Shown here one piece after another: positions 40,684 through 50,316 of a stretch of DNA of 64,000 nt. Source of the stretch: Verrucomicrobiaceae bacterium (lineage in GTDB: Bacteria; Verrucomicrobiota; Verrucomicrobiia; Verrucomicrobiales; Verrucomicrobiaceae). The position numbers were made by a program, and so were the translations under genes. Under the pieces are notes generated by a model. The model was not told where the DNA came from and did no database searches. It was given only the letters and a program-made list of their open reading frames with translations. The number at the start of each line of letters is the position of its first letter. The stretch's first letter is position 1. Location of the stretch: positions 186,001 through 250,000 of the forward strand of contig JAIXYN010000085.1 of the NCBI GenBank assembly GCA_027490195.1, given 5' to 3'.

Positions 40684-42021
40684 CTAGGCCGCAGGGGTGG
40701 CCTCAGTCATCCCGGACCTGCTAACGCGACGGATGGTCACCTTGTCGATGCGCTGACGATCAGTGTCAGTGATCTCGATCTGATGCTCACCGGACACGAA
40801 GCTCACCCCTTCTGCCGGCACATGGCCGAGGCGATGGAGAATGAAGCCGGAAAGAGTGCGGTAAACGCCTTCAGCTACTTCCTCCTTGGGAACAGCAAGG
40901 CCGGTGAGGGCAACGACCTCCTCAATGCTCATCTGGGCGTCGGCAATCCAAACACCATCCCCCTGCTGACGTGCTTGCGGGCGCTCGCGCTGGTCTTGGT
41001 CGGGCATGGAGCCGAGAATCGCTTCCATCATGTCATTGAGCGTCACCAAGCCAGCCACACCGCCAAACTCATCCACCACCAAGGCCTGATGGCGACGCTG
41101 CGTGCGGAACTCCTCAATCACCCTCGGGCAAGACATCATCTCCGGCACAAACAACGGTTCCGTCAGCAGCGGCTCCAGCTGAATTGGCCCGCCATCCTGC
41201 TGCAACTTCGCCCACAACGACTTGAGAGCGATGATGCCGAGCACGTTGTCGCGCGTGCCACGATACGCCGGGAAATACGAGTGGCCGCTGACTGTGATTT
41301 TACTGCAGTTCTCCTCGTCACTTTCGTCCAGATTGATCCACACGATGCTGTTTTTCGGCGTCATCACGTCACTGGCCATGAGATCGTCGAGCTCAAGCAC
41401 CCCCTCCACCATGCGTTGCTCCCCCGGCTTGAAGACACCGGACAAGGTACCCTGATGAATCATCGCACGCACCTCCTCCTCTGACACCCCGGGCTCGGTG
41501 CCAGGAACCGCCCCAAACAAGCGCGCGATGAGGCTGCTGGTGGCATCCAACAGATTCACGACCGGGGAGGTCAGGCGGGACATTGCGGCCATCAGCGGAC
41601 TGAGGCGCATGGCGGTGCTCTCCGGCGACTGGATGGCAAGGCGCTTGGGCACCAACTCCCCAATGACGACCGTCAAAAAGGTAATGGAGCCCACCACGAT
41701 AATCGTTGCGATGGTCTCCGCCCAGACGTGCAGATAGGGCACTTGGGCCAGCACAGGACTCAGTTCATCAATCAAATTGCCACCACTGGAGGCACCGGCC
41801 AGGGTACCCACCAAGGTGATGCCCACCTGCACGGTGGAAAGAAAAACGCCGGGATTTTCCACCAGCGCCAAGGCAGTGCGTGCGCCCCTCGCATCCTTGT
41901 CAACGAGGGGCTGCAGCCGCGCCCGGCGGGAGGAAACAACGGACATCTCCGCCATGGAAAAAATCCCATTGGCTATCAGCAACACAAACAAAAGACCCAG
42001 TTCAAAAAGAATTCCAGTCAT
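40684..42021 (-). CDS. CNNM/CorC-family transporter (DUF21-CBS-CorC_HlyC)
   Basis: 445 residues from the ATG at 42021. Order: an N-terminal DUF21 membrane domain (ELGLLFVLLIANGIFSMAEMSVVSSRRARLQ and three more helices to about 190), a pair of CBS domains (DVMTPKNSIVWINLDES to about 330), and a CorC_HlyC domain at the end (DGVWIADAQMSIEEVVALTG). The family exports or balances magnesium and cobalt, although some members are called hemolysins without evidence. It is convergent with the SixA-like gene. Confidence 0.88.
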   Translation of the reverse strand: MTGILFELGLLFVLLIANGIFSMAEMSVVSSRRARLQPLVDKDARGARTALALVENPGVFLSTVQVGITLVGTLAGASSGGNLIDELSPVLAQVPYLHVWAETIATIIVVGSITFLTVVIGELVPKRLAIQSPESTAMRLSPLMAAMSRLTSPVVNLLDATSSLIARLFGAVPGTEPGVSEEEVRAMIHQGTLSGVFKPGEQRMVEGVLELDDLMASDVMTPKNSIVWINLDESDEENCSKITVSGHSYFPAYRGTRDNVLGIIALKSLWAKLQQDGGPIQLEPLLTEPLFVPEMMSCPRVIEEFRTQRRHQALVVDEFGGVAGLVTLNDMMEAILGSMPDQDQRERPQARQQGDGVWIADAQMSIEEVVALTGLAVPKEEVAEGVYRTLSGFILHRLGHVPAEGVSFVSGEHQIEITDTDRQRIDKVTIRRVSRSGMTEATPAA

Positions 42022-42094
42022 CGGCGGCAACCAACCGCCGAATCACTCTCTCTGCAATGACAACCCGGCATGTGATGCCCGCCACCCCAGCGCC

Positions 42095-42982
42095 TCACCC
42101 ATCCATGCGGCTCCGGTGCTCACTCGGCCGCCACCCGATCCACTTCTTGAACGTGTTGCTGAACACAAATGGGTTCTGATACCCCACCTCGTGCGAGATC
42201 GTCTCGATCTTCAAATTCGTCGTGCTCAGCAGCTCAGCCGCCTTGCGCATCCTCAGCCACGTCACGTGATGCATCGGCGTGCGCCCTAGCGCTTTCCGGC
42301 ACAGCCGACGCAGGTGCTCAGCGCTCACATGAGCCTGATGGGCCAGTTCATCCAGCGTCCAGTCATAGCCCACATTCGCCGAGACCTTTTCCCAGATCCG
42401 GTGCAGCCGGTCATCCACCTGCCAGGGCTGCGCAAAGCGCTCGATGTAATGCTGGATAAGCTCAACCCAATGAAACATCGCCGCTGGTTTGGATTCGTGG
42501 CCAGCCTCCTCAATGAGCCCCTCAATGGCATGCCACAGCGCCGCACCGGCAAAGGGTGCCATCAGCGGCGAGCTGCTGCTCAGGATCGGCGTCTGCTCCG
42601 GCTGCTGCTCATAGCGAACCCAGCAGCAGCGCCAGATCTTGCCTGGCACCGCATGAAAGGCGTTCACCATGAAAGGCGGCAGCGCCACCGCCATGCCCGC
42701 GCTGCATTTCTTCCACACCCCATCCACCAGCACACGCCCCTCCCCTTCCAAACAGGCCAGGAAATACAGCCCGCCCTGGTGCATCCGCACGATCCGGTAG
42801 GGCGCGCGAGCCGTCATCACCCCCGCATGCGCGATTCGGTGCGTCGCCAGCGTAGTGCACAGCGGCGCACTTCGCAGCCAGGCGCGCGTATCCCGCTCCG
42901 ACCCACGCACCATCCGGTACTCCGTGTCAGAACCGTGTGTGTGCGTTTCGGATAGCTCTTGGATGGCGGCGCGGGCGTGCAT
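42095..42982 (-). CDS. AraC-family transcriptional regulator
   Basis: 295 residues from the ATG at 42982. The N-terminal ~190 residues form a cupin-like sensor (GGLYFLACLEGEGRVLVDGVWKKCSAGMAVALPP), the C-terminal ~90 the double helix-turn-helix: WTLDELAHQAHVSAEHLRRLCRKALGRTPMHHVTWLRMRKAAELL and IETISHEVGYQNPFVFSNTFKKW. It is divergent from a TIM-barrel enzyme gene, and the 113 bases between hold three copies of a 16-base site, so it probably regulates both. The ligand is probably a sugar or small carbon compound, by family. Confidence 0.9.
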   Translation of the reverse strand: MHARAAIQELSETHTHGSDTEYRMVRGSERDTRAWLRSAPLCTTLATHRIAHAGVMTARAPYRIVRMHQGGLYFLACLEGEGRVLVDGVWKKCSAGMAVALPPFMVNAFHAVPGKIWRCCWVRYEQQPEQTPILSSSSPLMAPFAGAALWHAIEGLIEEAGHESKPAAMFHWVELIQHYIERFAQPWQVDDRLHRIWEKVSANVGYDWTLDELAHQAHVSAEHLRRLCRKALGRTPMHHVTWLRMRKAAELLSTTNLKIETISHEVGYQNPFVFSNTFKKWIGWRPSEHRSRMDG

Positions 42983-42990
42983 AAGCGACA

Positions 42991-43076
42991 GTTTGCGATT
43001 GTTTGCCGTTGTTAAACGTGGTTTGCAATGGTTTCCCAAACAACTGCAAACGCGCGCAGTGCCAACCATCGCAAAC
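42991..43076. promoter_or_regulatory. Three-copy operator in the AraC/TIM-barrel divergent region
   Basis: GTTTGCGATTGTTTGC (42991-43006), GTTTGCAATGGTTTCC (43021-43036) and, inverted, GTTTGCGATGGTTGGC (complement of 43061-43076) share GTTTGCRATKGTT. The first two are exactly 30 bases apart, about three helical turns, and lie on the same strand. This is the layout expected for AraC-family binding sites between divergent genes. A shorter half-site (GTTGTTTG, inverse of 43038-43045) lies between. Confidence 0.65.
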
Positions 43077-43095
43077 AACCGCACACTTCACTCAT

Positions 43096-43959
43096 ATGCC
43101 TAATCCCTGGACCGGAATCGGAAACCCCTACACGAAGCAAGAAGTCGTGGACCGTCTCAAAGCCACCCGCGCCAAGGGTGAGCCGATCATCGCCGCCGGC
43201 GCAGGCACGGGTATTAGCGCCAAGTTCATCGAAAAAGGCGGTGCCGATTTGATCATCATTTACAACAGCGGACGCTTTCGCATGATGGGCCACGGCAGCA
43301 CCTGCGGCCTCATGGCCTATGGGGATGCCAATGCCATCGCCATGGAAATCGGCGAATACGAAGTACTGCCTGTGGTCAAAGAGATTCCCGTGGTCTGCGG
43401 AGTGCACGCCACGGACCCACGCCGCCGCATGTGGCACTGGCTCGGTCGTGTGAAGGAGATGGGCTTCTCCGGCGTAAACAACTTCCCCACCCACACCATC
43501 GTGGACGGTCATTTCCGCGGAGTGCTGGAAGAAACGGGCATGAGCGTGGAAAAGGAGTTCGAAATGGTCGGCCTCGCCACCCGCATGGACATGTTCAGCA
43601 TTGTCTATGTGGCCACGCCTGAAGAAGCCATCAAAATGGCCAAAAACGGCGCAGACGCCATCATCGCGCACGTCGGCACCACCGTCGGTGGCAGCATCGG
43701 CGTCACGAATGCCGTGGTGAGCTGGGACCACACTGTCAAAGTCACTCAGGACATCATTGATGCCGCCAAGAGCGTTAACCCAAACGTCTTCACCCTCACC
43801 CACGGCGGTCCGATCAACACGCCTAAGGATGTGGAATTCATCCTCAGCAAGACCTCAGCAGACGGTTTCGTAGGTGCCAGCAGTCTGGAGCGCATGGGGG
43901 TCGAGGATTCGCTGACCAGCCTCACACGCGAGTTCAAACGCATCCCTATTGGGCGCTAG
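43096..43959 (+). CDS. Phosphoenolpyruvate hydrolase-family TIM-barrel protein
   Basis: 287 residues from the ATG at 43096; upstream in-frame codons fall in the operator region and are rejected. It is a (beta/alpha)8 protein with IIAAGAGTGISAKFIEKGGADLIIIYNSGRFRMMGHGS near the start, then GYEVLPVVKEIPVVCGVHATDP-type strand/loop blocks and TLTHGGPINTPKDVEFIL toward the end. This is the family annotated TIM-barrel signal transduction protein / PEP hydrolase (PF09370), often beside a Tm-1-like ATP-binding protein, which is absent here. The reaction is not proven for this subgroup. Control by the divergent AraC regulator is likely. Confidence 0.83.
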   Translation: MPNPWTGIGNPYTKQEVVDRLKATRAKGEPIIAAGAGTGISAKFIEKGGADLIIIYNSGRFRMMGHGSTCGLMAYGDANAIAMEIGEYEVLPVVKEIPVVCGVHATDPRRRMWHWLGRVKEMGFSGVNNFPTHTIVDGHFRGVLEETGMSVEKEFEMVGLATRMDMFSIVYVATPEEAIKMAKNGADAIIAHVGTTVGGSIGVTNAVVSWDHTVKVTQDIIDAAKSVNPNVFTLTHGGPINTPKDVEFILSKTSADGFVGASSLERMGVEDSLTSLTREFKRIPIGR

Positions 43960-44009
43960 CGCCAGGCTTTAACCCCCAAAAGGTGGCTTCAGCCCCATCG
44001 AATCGCATT

Positions 44010-44037
44010 TTGCAAAAAAATTACCGGCGTGTATGGT
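44010..44037 (+). promoter_or_regulatory. Candidate ftsH promoter
   Basis: TTGCAA (44010-44015) and TATGGT (44032-44037) are 16 bases apart, followed by about 36 bases before the ftsH ATG. The match is moderate and the spacing acceptable. A GGCGCTAGCGCC palindrome (43952-43963) spans the end of the preceding gene. Confidence 0.4.
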
Positions 44038-44073
44038 CGGGCTCGCGTTACTTAGCTGTAACAACCCCCGCAC

Positions 44074-46209
44074 ATGTCCGACGACCCCTTTAACAATCGC
44101 CCCGACGGCCCCAGCCGTCGCAACCAAGATCCGCAGTTCAACTGGCGTGGTTTCATGCTATTCGCGCTCGCGATCACCCTGCTGATCTCGGGCTTCATGA
44201 TGAACAAGGGACTGGCCGGAAGCCGCAAGGTATTCGACTACGCAGAATTCAAGAAGCACGTTGAAGCTGACCGCATCGACCCGAACAAACCGCTGGAGCT
44301 CATCACTTCAGACGCCACCTCCAAGCAAGTCATTCATGGCAGCTATTTCCCAATCCCTGCCAGCATCACGCCGCCAGCGGGTGCCACCGAGCCGGAAGCG
44401 CCGAGCTTGAGCAAGCCCGTCGTTACCGAGCCTGCTAAAGAAATCACTGGAAAGCCTGCCTTAGAAGCCTCCAAACCGGAGTCCAAGGATTTCAGTGTCC
44501 AGGTAAACATCGACTTTCAAAAGGAGGAACTCCACAAGCTGCTCGACGCCCACAAGCTCGTGCTCATCCCTCACTACGACAATGAGATGTGGTCCTCCCT
44601 CATCGGCTTCCTTCTGCCGCTGCTGGTAATACTCGCTTTCTTCTACTTCCTTGTGCGCCAGCAGCTTCGCAGCGCAGGCCGCGGGGCCATGAGCTTTGGC
44701 AAGAGCAAGGCCAAGATGCTTGCCCAGGATCGCAACAAGGTCACGTTCAAGGACGTGGCTGGAGTTGAGGAAGCCAAGGAAGAAGTGCAGGAAATCGTCG
44801 AGTTCCTCAAAGACCCGAAGAAGTTCCAGCGCCTCGGCGGCAAGATCCCCAAGGGCGTGCTCATGACGGGCCCTCCCGGCACCGGCAAGACCTTGCTGGC
44901 CAAAGCCATCGCGGGTGAGGCCGACGTTCCCTTCTTCAGCATCAGCGGCTCGGACTTCGTCGAAATGTTCGTCGGTGTCGGTGCCAGCCGTGTGCGTGAC
45001 ATGTTTGAACAGGGCAAAAAGAACGCCCCCTGCCTGATTTTCATCGACGAAATCGATGCCGTCGGCCGTCATCGTGGTCACGGCATGGGCGGTGGTCACG
45101 ACGAACGTGAACAGACCCTCAATGCATTGCTCGTCGAAATGGACGGCTTTGACACCCAGGAAGGCATCATCATCATCGCCGCCACCAACCGTGCGGATGT
45201 GCTTGATCCCGCTCTGCTTCGCCCAGGCCGTTTTGACCGTCAGGTCACTGTGAACCTGCCCGATGTGAAAGGCCGCGAGGAAATCCTCCGCGTTCACGCC
45301 AAGAAGGTCAAGCTCTCCGACAGCGCCGACCTCTCCAAGATCGCCCGTGGCACGCCTGGTTTCTCCGGTGCCGAGCTGGCCAACCTGCTCAACGAAGCCG
45401 CCCTGCTCGCCGCACGCAGAAACATGAAGTCCATCACCAATCCCGAGCTCGAAGAAGCCCGTGACAAGGTGCGCTGGGGTCGTGAGCGCCGCAGCATGGC
45501 TCTCACCGAGAAAGAAAAGGAAAACACCGCCTATCATGAGGCCGGCCACGCCATCCTCAATGAGGTTCTGGAACACACCGACCCCCTCCACAAGGTCACC
45601 ATCATCCCTCGCGGCCCCTCCCTCGGCGTCACCATGATGCTGCCAGAGGAAGACAAGTTCACCCACCGCAAAAGCGAGCTCATCTCCAATCTCATTGTCA
45701 CCATGGGCGGTCGTGTGGCCGAAGAAATCCAGTTTGGCGATGTCACGAGCGGAGCCAGCGGAGACATCCGCATGGCCTCACGCATTGCCCGCAGCATGAT
45801 CTGCTCCTGGGGTATGAGCACCAAGCTCGGCATGATCGAATACGGTGAAAACGAGAGCAACTCCTTCATGGGGCGTGGCAGCAGCAACTACAGTGAGGAC
45901 ACCGCTCAGAAGATCGACGAAGAAGTGAAACGCCTCATCGACGAGGCCTACGCCACAGCCAAGGAAGTCCTCCTCCAGCACAAGGACAAGCTCGACGTCC
46001 TGGCCCACGCCCTGCTCGAATACGAAACCCTCGATGGCACCCACATCAAGGAAATCATGGCTCACGGCCGCCTTCTCAATCCCCCCGAAAACAAGAGCAA
46101 GCCACCACCCCCGCCTCCCCTTCCCAAGGCACCCGACGCACGCCCCGTGAAGCGTGAAGACGAAGACGACGGCGGCATGGCACCGGGCCTGACTGGCGTC
46201 CCAGCTTGA
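44074..46209 (+). CDS. ftsH: ATP-dependent zinc metalloprotease FtsH
   Basis: 711 residues. Membrane helix 1 near 26-46, an unusually long extracytoplasmic segment of about 125 residues with a Pro/Ala/Lys/Glu-rich stretch ([20 protein letters not shown]), helix 2 near 175-195. The AAA+ domain has Walker A GPPGTGKT at 266, Walker B IFIDEID and the second region of homology [21 protein letters not shown]. The peptidase has HEAGH with catalytic H488. A proline-rich C-tail ([15 protein letters not shown]) ends it. FtsH degrades misfolded membrane proteins and, in Gram-negatives, controls LpxC; lpxC is also in this window. Confidence 0.96.
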   Translation: MSDDPFNNRPDGPSRRNQDPQFNWRGFMLFALAITLLISGFMMNKGLAGSRKVFDYAEFKKHVEADRIDPNKPLELITSDATSKQVIHGSYFPIPASITPPAGATEPEAPSLSKPVVTEPAKEITGKPALEASKPESKDFSVQVNIDFQKEELHKLLDAHKLVLIPHYDNEMWSSLIGFLLPLLVILAFFYFLVRQQLRSAGRGAMSFGKSKAKMLAQDRNKVTFKDVAGVEEAKEEVQEIVEFLKDPKKFQRLGGKIPKGVLMTGPPGTGKTLLAKAIAGEADVPFFSISGSDFVEMFVGVGASRVRDMFEQGKKNAPCLIFIDEIDAVGRHRGHGMGGGHDEREQTLNALLVEMDGFDTQEGIIIIAATNRADVLDPALLRPGRFDRQVTVNLPDVKGREEILRVHAKKVKLSDSADLSKIARGTPGFSGAELANLLNEAALLAARRNMKSITNPELEEARDKVRWGRERRSMALTEKEKENTAYHEAGHAILNEVLEHTDPLHKVTIIPRGPSLGVTMMLPEEDKFTHRKSELISNLIVTMGGRVAEEIQFGDVTSGASGDIRMASRIARSMICSWGMSTKLGMIEYGENESNSFMGRGSSNYSEDTAQKIDEEVKRLIDEAYATAKEVLLQHKDKLDVLAHALLEYETLDGTHIKEIMAHGRLLNPPENKSKPPPPPPLPKAPDARPVKREDEDDGGMAPGLTGVPA

Positions 46210-46216
46210 CCGCGAG

Positions 46217-46235
46217 AGGGATCATCCTGATCCCT
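46217..46235 (+). repeat. Hairpin AGGGATCA/TGATCCCT after ftsH
   Basis: AGGGATCA (46217-46224) and TGATCCCT (46228-46235) are perfect 8-bp arms around TCC, eight bases past the ftsH stop. The word is the same type as in array 3 (RGGATCA) but stands alone, so it is more likely part of the 3'-end structure before the main terminator. Confidence 0.4.
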
Positions 46236-46253
46236 TCAATTCAAAACTCATCG

Positions 46254-46286
46254 AAGGGGGACCAGCAATGGTCCCCCTTTTCTTTT
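46254..46286 (+). terminator. Rho-independent terminator of ftsH
   Basis: AAGGGGGACCA (46254-46264) and TGGTCCCCCTT (46269-46279) form a perfect 11-bp stem with a GCAA tetraloop, immediately followed by TTCTTTT. The stem, stable loop and T-run on the plus strand make this a clear intrinsic terminator for ftsH. No gene follows on that strand until 49815. Confidence 0.9.
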
Positions 46287-46391
46287 GAGAGGCTCGAACT
46301 CCCACAAGCAGCGCCTGCAAAGAGCTCCGCCGCACGTTTGCACAGCGCTCATCCAGCGCCCCGTTTCCCCTGAAGGAGCGCCTCCCATGCT

Positions 46392-49127
46392 TCATTTCAA
46401 CCGCAGCACCAGCCTCACCGCATCCAGCCGCAGCGTGGTGGCACCAATCGCCGCAGCAAGAGCATCCCGCTGATCACGCAAGGCACCTATCTCCTCGGGG
46501 CGCACATGGGGATTGCGCGCCTGCAAATCTTCGAGGCGGGCGATCTCCTCATCCATCTGCTTCCTCATGGCAGTGAGAGCACGCTGCTGCAGCGTCTTGA
46601 GCTGCCCTTCGGCCAGCTGCTGCGCTTTGCCCAGCATGCTCGGAATAAGCTTGTGGCGAACTGTTTCGTTTTCGACCGTACGAGTCGGATCTCCCGACGT
46701 AAGCTTGGCGCGGGTGAAGGAGGGATCCGTACTCAGATCGCGGCCCTGATGATCAACCGCGACACGCAGCGGCATGCCAGGCATGAATCGCGTGGCATGC
46801 AGGGCTGCCGGCGCGATGCACTCGGCAATGAAGCACGTTTGCAAGACTAGCCCTTCCCCCCCAGACCCTTTCCAAAAGGCAAATCCAGCATTGCCAGCAG
46901 GAGAACCGAGCAGCACATCGAGAGCTGCACACACAAGCGGATGATCCCAGGTGAGGAATGCCTCATGGTCACGAGATAGCGCACGTTCACGATCAAAAGA
47001 AAATGTAAGCCCTTCCTCAGGCAATGAAGGCAGCGCGTCCGTGATCAAATTGTCCGGTCGTATGTACCAAGTCCGGTGCGTCATCTCCTCGATATGCATG
47101 CCGAAGTGGTCGAGCAGTCGGATGAAGAAGCGCTCGAAATCGAGCCCCGCATCCACATCGCGAATGCGCTCGATCATACGCGCGGCGAGGCGCGGCTTAC
47201 AGGAGTTCAGCTCCAGCAGCCGGTTATGGCCGCGCTCCAGTTTCTGACGCACTTCAAGACGCAACGCCTTGGTGCGGAGGATGCAGTCGGCGAGCTTTTT
47301 GGCATTGAAGCCGGCACAGAGCGCTTCGATTTCACCAGCGAAGCTGTGCAAAAGCTGCGTGGCCCCCTGTAGGCTGTGTTCAAAGGCGTCGAGGCCTTCA
47401 TGATACCAGCGGGCCAGCACCTCCCCTTCACTGCCGGTGATGAACGGCACATGGATATTGATGTCGCCTTTTTGACCGATGCGGTCGAGGCGTCCGATGC
47501 GTTGCTCGAGCAGTTCCGGATCGCGCGGCAGATCGTACAAAACGAGGTGCTGGGCAAACTGGAAATTGCGGCCTTCACTGCCAATCTCGGAGCAGATCAG
47601 AATGCGCGCTCCTTCGGGATCGGCGAACGCAGCAGCGTGCCGGTCCCGCTGCATCAGCGTGAGCCCTTCATGAAACAGCACCGCATGTACATTGATCTCA
47701 CGCAGCAGACGCTCATGGGTGTCTTCTGCAAGCTTCCGCGTGCGGCAGATCAGCAGCACCTTGGCCTCGCCAAGTTCGCGCAAAGTGGCCGCAAGCCAGC
47801 GGATCAGCATGTCCTCTGGCGCTGTGCCGGGCTCAAGCTTAAGCGGCCGGAGATGGCACTTACGCGGCGGGAATCCCTGAATGACGGCACGGGTGTTCCG
47901 AAACATGACGCGACCCGTGCCAAATTCATCCAACAGGTCCGCCACGAGTCGCTGACGCGCGGTTTCATCGCCTCCAGCAAGCTGAGCGGCATGCTGCTGC
48001 ACGCGTGGCGAATGACTGGCGAAGAGTTCGCGGTCCGCATCACTCATGACGCCACCTTGCAGAATGCGGTCAACCACCTGCGCCACCTGCTCATAGCGCG
48101 TGGATTCAGCGAGAAAGGCGTTCAGATCCCCATAGCGATCCGGGTCCAGCAAACGCAGCCGGGCAAAGTGTCCTTCTGCGCCGAGCTGCTGCGGCGTGGC
48201 AGTGAGCAGCAGCACACCGGGCACACGCTGGGCGATGGCTTCGACCACCTGATAGGCCACCCCAGGAGCTCCCACCGCCCATTCGAGGTGGTGGGCTTCA
48301 TCAACGATGAGCAGATCCCACGCCGCGCCCGCAGCCTGCTGCGCTCGCTTGGGCGAACCACTCAGCAGTGACAGCGGGCAGAGGACCAACTGGCTGTCCA
48401 TGAAGGGATTGCCCTCCGGATCACCGGCTTCGATGGCGGCGCAGCGCTCCTCATCAAACAGACTGAACATCAGATTAAACCGCCGCAGCAGCTCGACGAA
48501 CCACTGATGCGGCAGCGCATCGGGAACCAGCACCAAAATGCGTGAGGCGCGCCCGGTAAGATTCAAGCGATGGAGAATGAGACCAGCTTCAATCGTTTTG
48601 CCCAGGCCGACTTCATCGGCAAGCAAAACGCGCGGCAGCAAACGACCCGTCACATCTGCGGCAATGGACATCTGATGCGGGATGGGATCAACACGCCCCC
48701 CAATGAAACCACGCACCGGCGAGGCCTGCATACGGCAGCGCCATTCGACAGCCTCAGCACGCAGCGCAAAAGCTTGCAGATCATCAATGCTCGCGGCAAG
48801 CAATCGCTCCTGTGGCCCGCCGAGGCTCAAAGTGTCAGCAAGGTCGCACTCAGGGATGCTCCGTGAGCCACAGAGGTAGATCAAAGCGCCATCCATGGAA
48901 CTGACAGAGTCGATTTGCAGCTCGGCACCATCACGCAGGGTGATTTTATCGCCAGCCTGAAAACTGGCCCTGCGTAAGGGGGCCCCATTACGGGCGTAAC
49001 GGCGCTTTTCGCCTGCGGCAGGAAAGCGCAGATCAATGAAGTTGCCTTCAATGCTGCTGACGATTCCGAGACCCAGTTCGGGCTCGCTTTGACTGATCCA
49101 GCGCTGGCCGGGTGCGGGGGCTTCCAT
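46392..49127 (-). CDS. rapA: RapA/HepA-like SNF2 helicase (RNA polymerase-associated)
   Basis: 911 residues from the ATG at 49127 (a TTG one codon earlier is in frame). Order: N-terminal beta domain (PGQRWISQSEPELGLGIVSSIEGNFIDLRFP) as in RapA, then SNF2 helicase motifs LADEVGLGKTIEAGLIL (Walker A), VDEAHHLEW (DEAH), LLLTATPQQLG, and the second lobe with ICSEIGSEGRNFQFAQHLVLYDLPRDPELLEQRIGRLDRIGQKGD. A C-terminal region with coiled-coil LEDLQARNPHVRPEEIGAL follows. RapA recycles stalled RNA polymerase. Length (E. coli 968) and order fit, but the last ~150 residues are not conserved enough to exclude another SNF2 group. Confidence 0.83.
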   Translation of the reverse strand: MEAPAPGQRWISQSEPELGLGIVSSIEGNFIDLRFPAAGEKRRYARNGAPLRRASFQAGDKITLRDGAELQIDSVSSMDGALIYLCGSRSIPECDLADTLSLGGPQERLLAASIDDLQAFALRAEAVEWRCRMQASPVRGFIGGRVDPIPHQMSIAADVTGRLLPRVLLADEVGLGKTIEAGLILHRLNLTGRASRILVLVPDALPHQWFVELLRRFNLMFSLFDEERCAAIEAGDPEGNPFMDSQLVLCPLSLLSGSPKRAQQAAGAAWDLLIVDEAHHLEWAVGAPGVAYQVVEAIAQRVPGVLLLTATPQQLGAEGHFARLRLLDPDRYGDLNAFLAESTRYEQVAQVVDRILQGGVMSDADRELFASHSPRVQQHAAQLAGGDETARQRLVADLLDEFGTGRVMFRNTRAVIQGFPPRKCHLRPLKLEPGTAPEDMLIRWLAATLRELGEAKVLLICRTRKLAEDTHERLLREINVHAVLFHEGLTLMQRDRHAAAFADPEGARILICSEIGSEGRNFQFAQHLVLYDLPRDPELLEQRIGRLDRIGQKGDINIHVPFITGSEGEVLARWYHEGLDAFEHSLQGATQLLHSFAGEIEALCAGFNAKKLADCILRTKALRLEVRQKLERGHNRLLELNSCKPRLAARMIERIRDVDAGLDFERFFIRLLDHFGMHIEEMTHRTWYIRPDNLITDALPSLPEEGLTFSFDRERALSRDHEAFLTWDHPLVCAALDVLLGSPAGNAGFAFWKGSGGEGLVLQTCFIAECIAPAALHATRFMPGMPLRVAVDHQGRDLSTDPSFTRAKLTSGDPTRTVENETVRHKLIPSMLGKAQQLAEGQLKTLQQRALTAMRKQMDEEIARLEDLQARNPHVRPEEIGALRDQRDALAAAIGATTLRLDAVRLVLRLK

Positions 49128-49150
49128 CAATGCCTGGTTTGTAACGGTTC

Positions 49151-49729
49151 CTATTTACCAAACAAACGTTTCAAGAAAGACTTTTTCTTGGGCTCTTCCG
49201 CAGGAGCAGCCTGTTGCTGGGCAGGGGCGCCCTGCTGCGGTGGCATCACCATTCCTGGAGCCGCAGGGTTAGTGAAATCGATGACGCCGGGTCTGATCGA
49301 GGGCGCGGCGCGGGGATCGACATTGACGACTTTCGGCTTCTTCGCGGCTCCCTGGGCATCGTATTCATAGATCACCTGCTGATAGCACTGACCGCTTAGG
49401 TTGAAGGAGCGCATCTGCGTGGCGCGTCCATACGAATCAAAATAGACCTGTGAGCGCGCGACTAGGTTGCCACGCCCATCATAGATGTGTCCCTGCGTGG
49501 GCAGCCCGCGTTCATTGAGCAGGTAGTGTTTCTTGGCTACCAGCGCCCCTCCTGCGTTGTAGGTGGACTCGATAAGTTCGTTCGTGGTCTTGTCCACGAT
49601 GGTCTCCGAATGCGAGTTGTCCGGGTGGTAGGTGCTCTTGGCCACAATCGGCGTGCCAGCCGGTGCGGCGGGCTGCGCAAGAGCAGAGGTGACCCAAAGA
49701 AGGACAAAAAAAGCAGAGCAGGATTTCAT
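49151..49729 (-). CDS. Secreted repeat-type protein with basic C-terminus
   Basis: 192 residues from the ATG at 49729. MKSCSAFFVLLWVTSALAQPAAP is a signal peptide. The middle has short repeats around Y and G (STYHPDNSHSETIVDK, STYNAGGALVAKKHY, GHIYDGRGNLVARSQVYFDSYGR), of the kind seen in YD/MORN-like antigens. The end is proline/glutamine-rich (PPQQGAPAQQQAAPAEEPKKKSFLKRLFGK). It is divergent from the GAF-protein gene and 24 bases upstream of rapA. No function is assigned. Confidence 0.65.
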   Translation of the reverse strand: MKSCSAFFVLLWVTSALAQPAAPAGTPIVAKSTYHPDNSHSETIVDKTTNELIESTYNAGGALVAKKHYLLNERGLPTQGHIYDGRGNLVARSQVYFDSYGRATQMRSFNLSGQCYQQVIYEYDAQGAAKKPKVVNVDPRAAPSIRPGVIDFTNPAAPGMVMPPQQGAPAQQQAAPAEEPKKKSFLKRLFGK

Positions 49730-49814
49730 GACAGAAACGAAGATGTGGCCAGAATAACGCCCCACTTCCGCCACGACAACGACAATTCCCGTCTTCAACC
49801 CTCCTCCTTGCGTC

Positions 49815-50252
49815 ATGTTTTCCTCCTCTGATCCCATCTGGGCTGAATTTCTCACACAAACCATCGCGGAGTTTGGCTGCACCACGGGCACGCTGCATCG
49901 CTTGGATTCGGCGGACCGCCATCTCAAGCTCGTGGCGCAACAGGGCATCCCGGAAGCGCTGATGCCAATCATCCAGTCGATCCCCATGGGCAAAGGAATC
50001 GCTGGAGTGGCCGCAGAACGTCAGGAGCCCGTGGAAATGTGCAATCTGCAAACAGACACCTCCGGCGTCGCCAAACCCGGTGCCAAGCAGACCCAGGTGC
50101 AGGGCACGCTGGCTGTGCCGGTCATGGATGGAGGGCGACTCTGTGGCACCTTGGGCATCGGCAAGCTGGTCCCCTATGATTTCACGACGGAAGAGAAGGA
50201 GCAATTGCTGCGCAAAGCCCGGAGTGTCGCGGCCAAGCTGCTTCCTCCTTGA
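49815..50252 (+). CDS. GAF-domain protein
   Basis: 145 residues forming a single GAF domain: GCTTGTLHRLDSADRHLKLVAQQGIPEALMPIIQSIPMGKGIAGVAAERQEPV, then QVQGTLAVPVMDGGRLCGTLGIGKLVP, the core strands that line the ligand pocket. No output domain follows, so it could be a stand-alone sensor or a small-molecule-binding protein such as a free-methionine sulfoxide reductase relative (cysteines C22, C77 and C113 are present but not in that enzyme's spacing). Confidence 0.8.
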   Translation: MFSSSDPIWAEFLTQTIAEFGCTTGTLHRLDSADRHLKLVAQQGIPEALMPIIQSIPMGKGIAGVAAERQEPVEMCNLQTDTSGVAKPGAKQTQVQGTLAVPVMDGGRLCGTLGIGKLVPYDFTTEEKEQLLRKARSVAAKLLPP

Positions 50253-50316
50253 GATTCCTTTCTGAGGCCACAAAACGTCTGATACCTCAGCCCCTCTGAT
50301 CTAACCAGTCCACAAA

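Noticed and set aside
46217-46235. A stray member of word array 3 after ftsH
   Set aside because: The word is similar (AGGGATCA/TGATCCCT) but single, has no tail or TATA core, and fits a 3'-end hairpin before the ftsH terminator.
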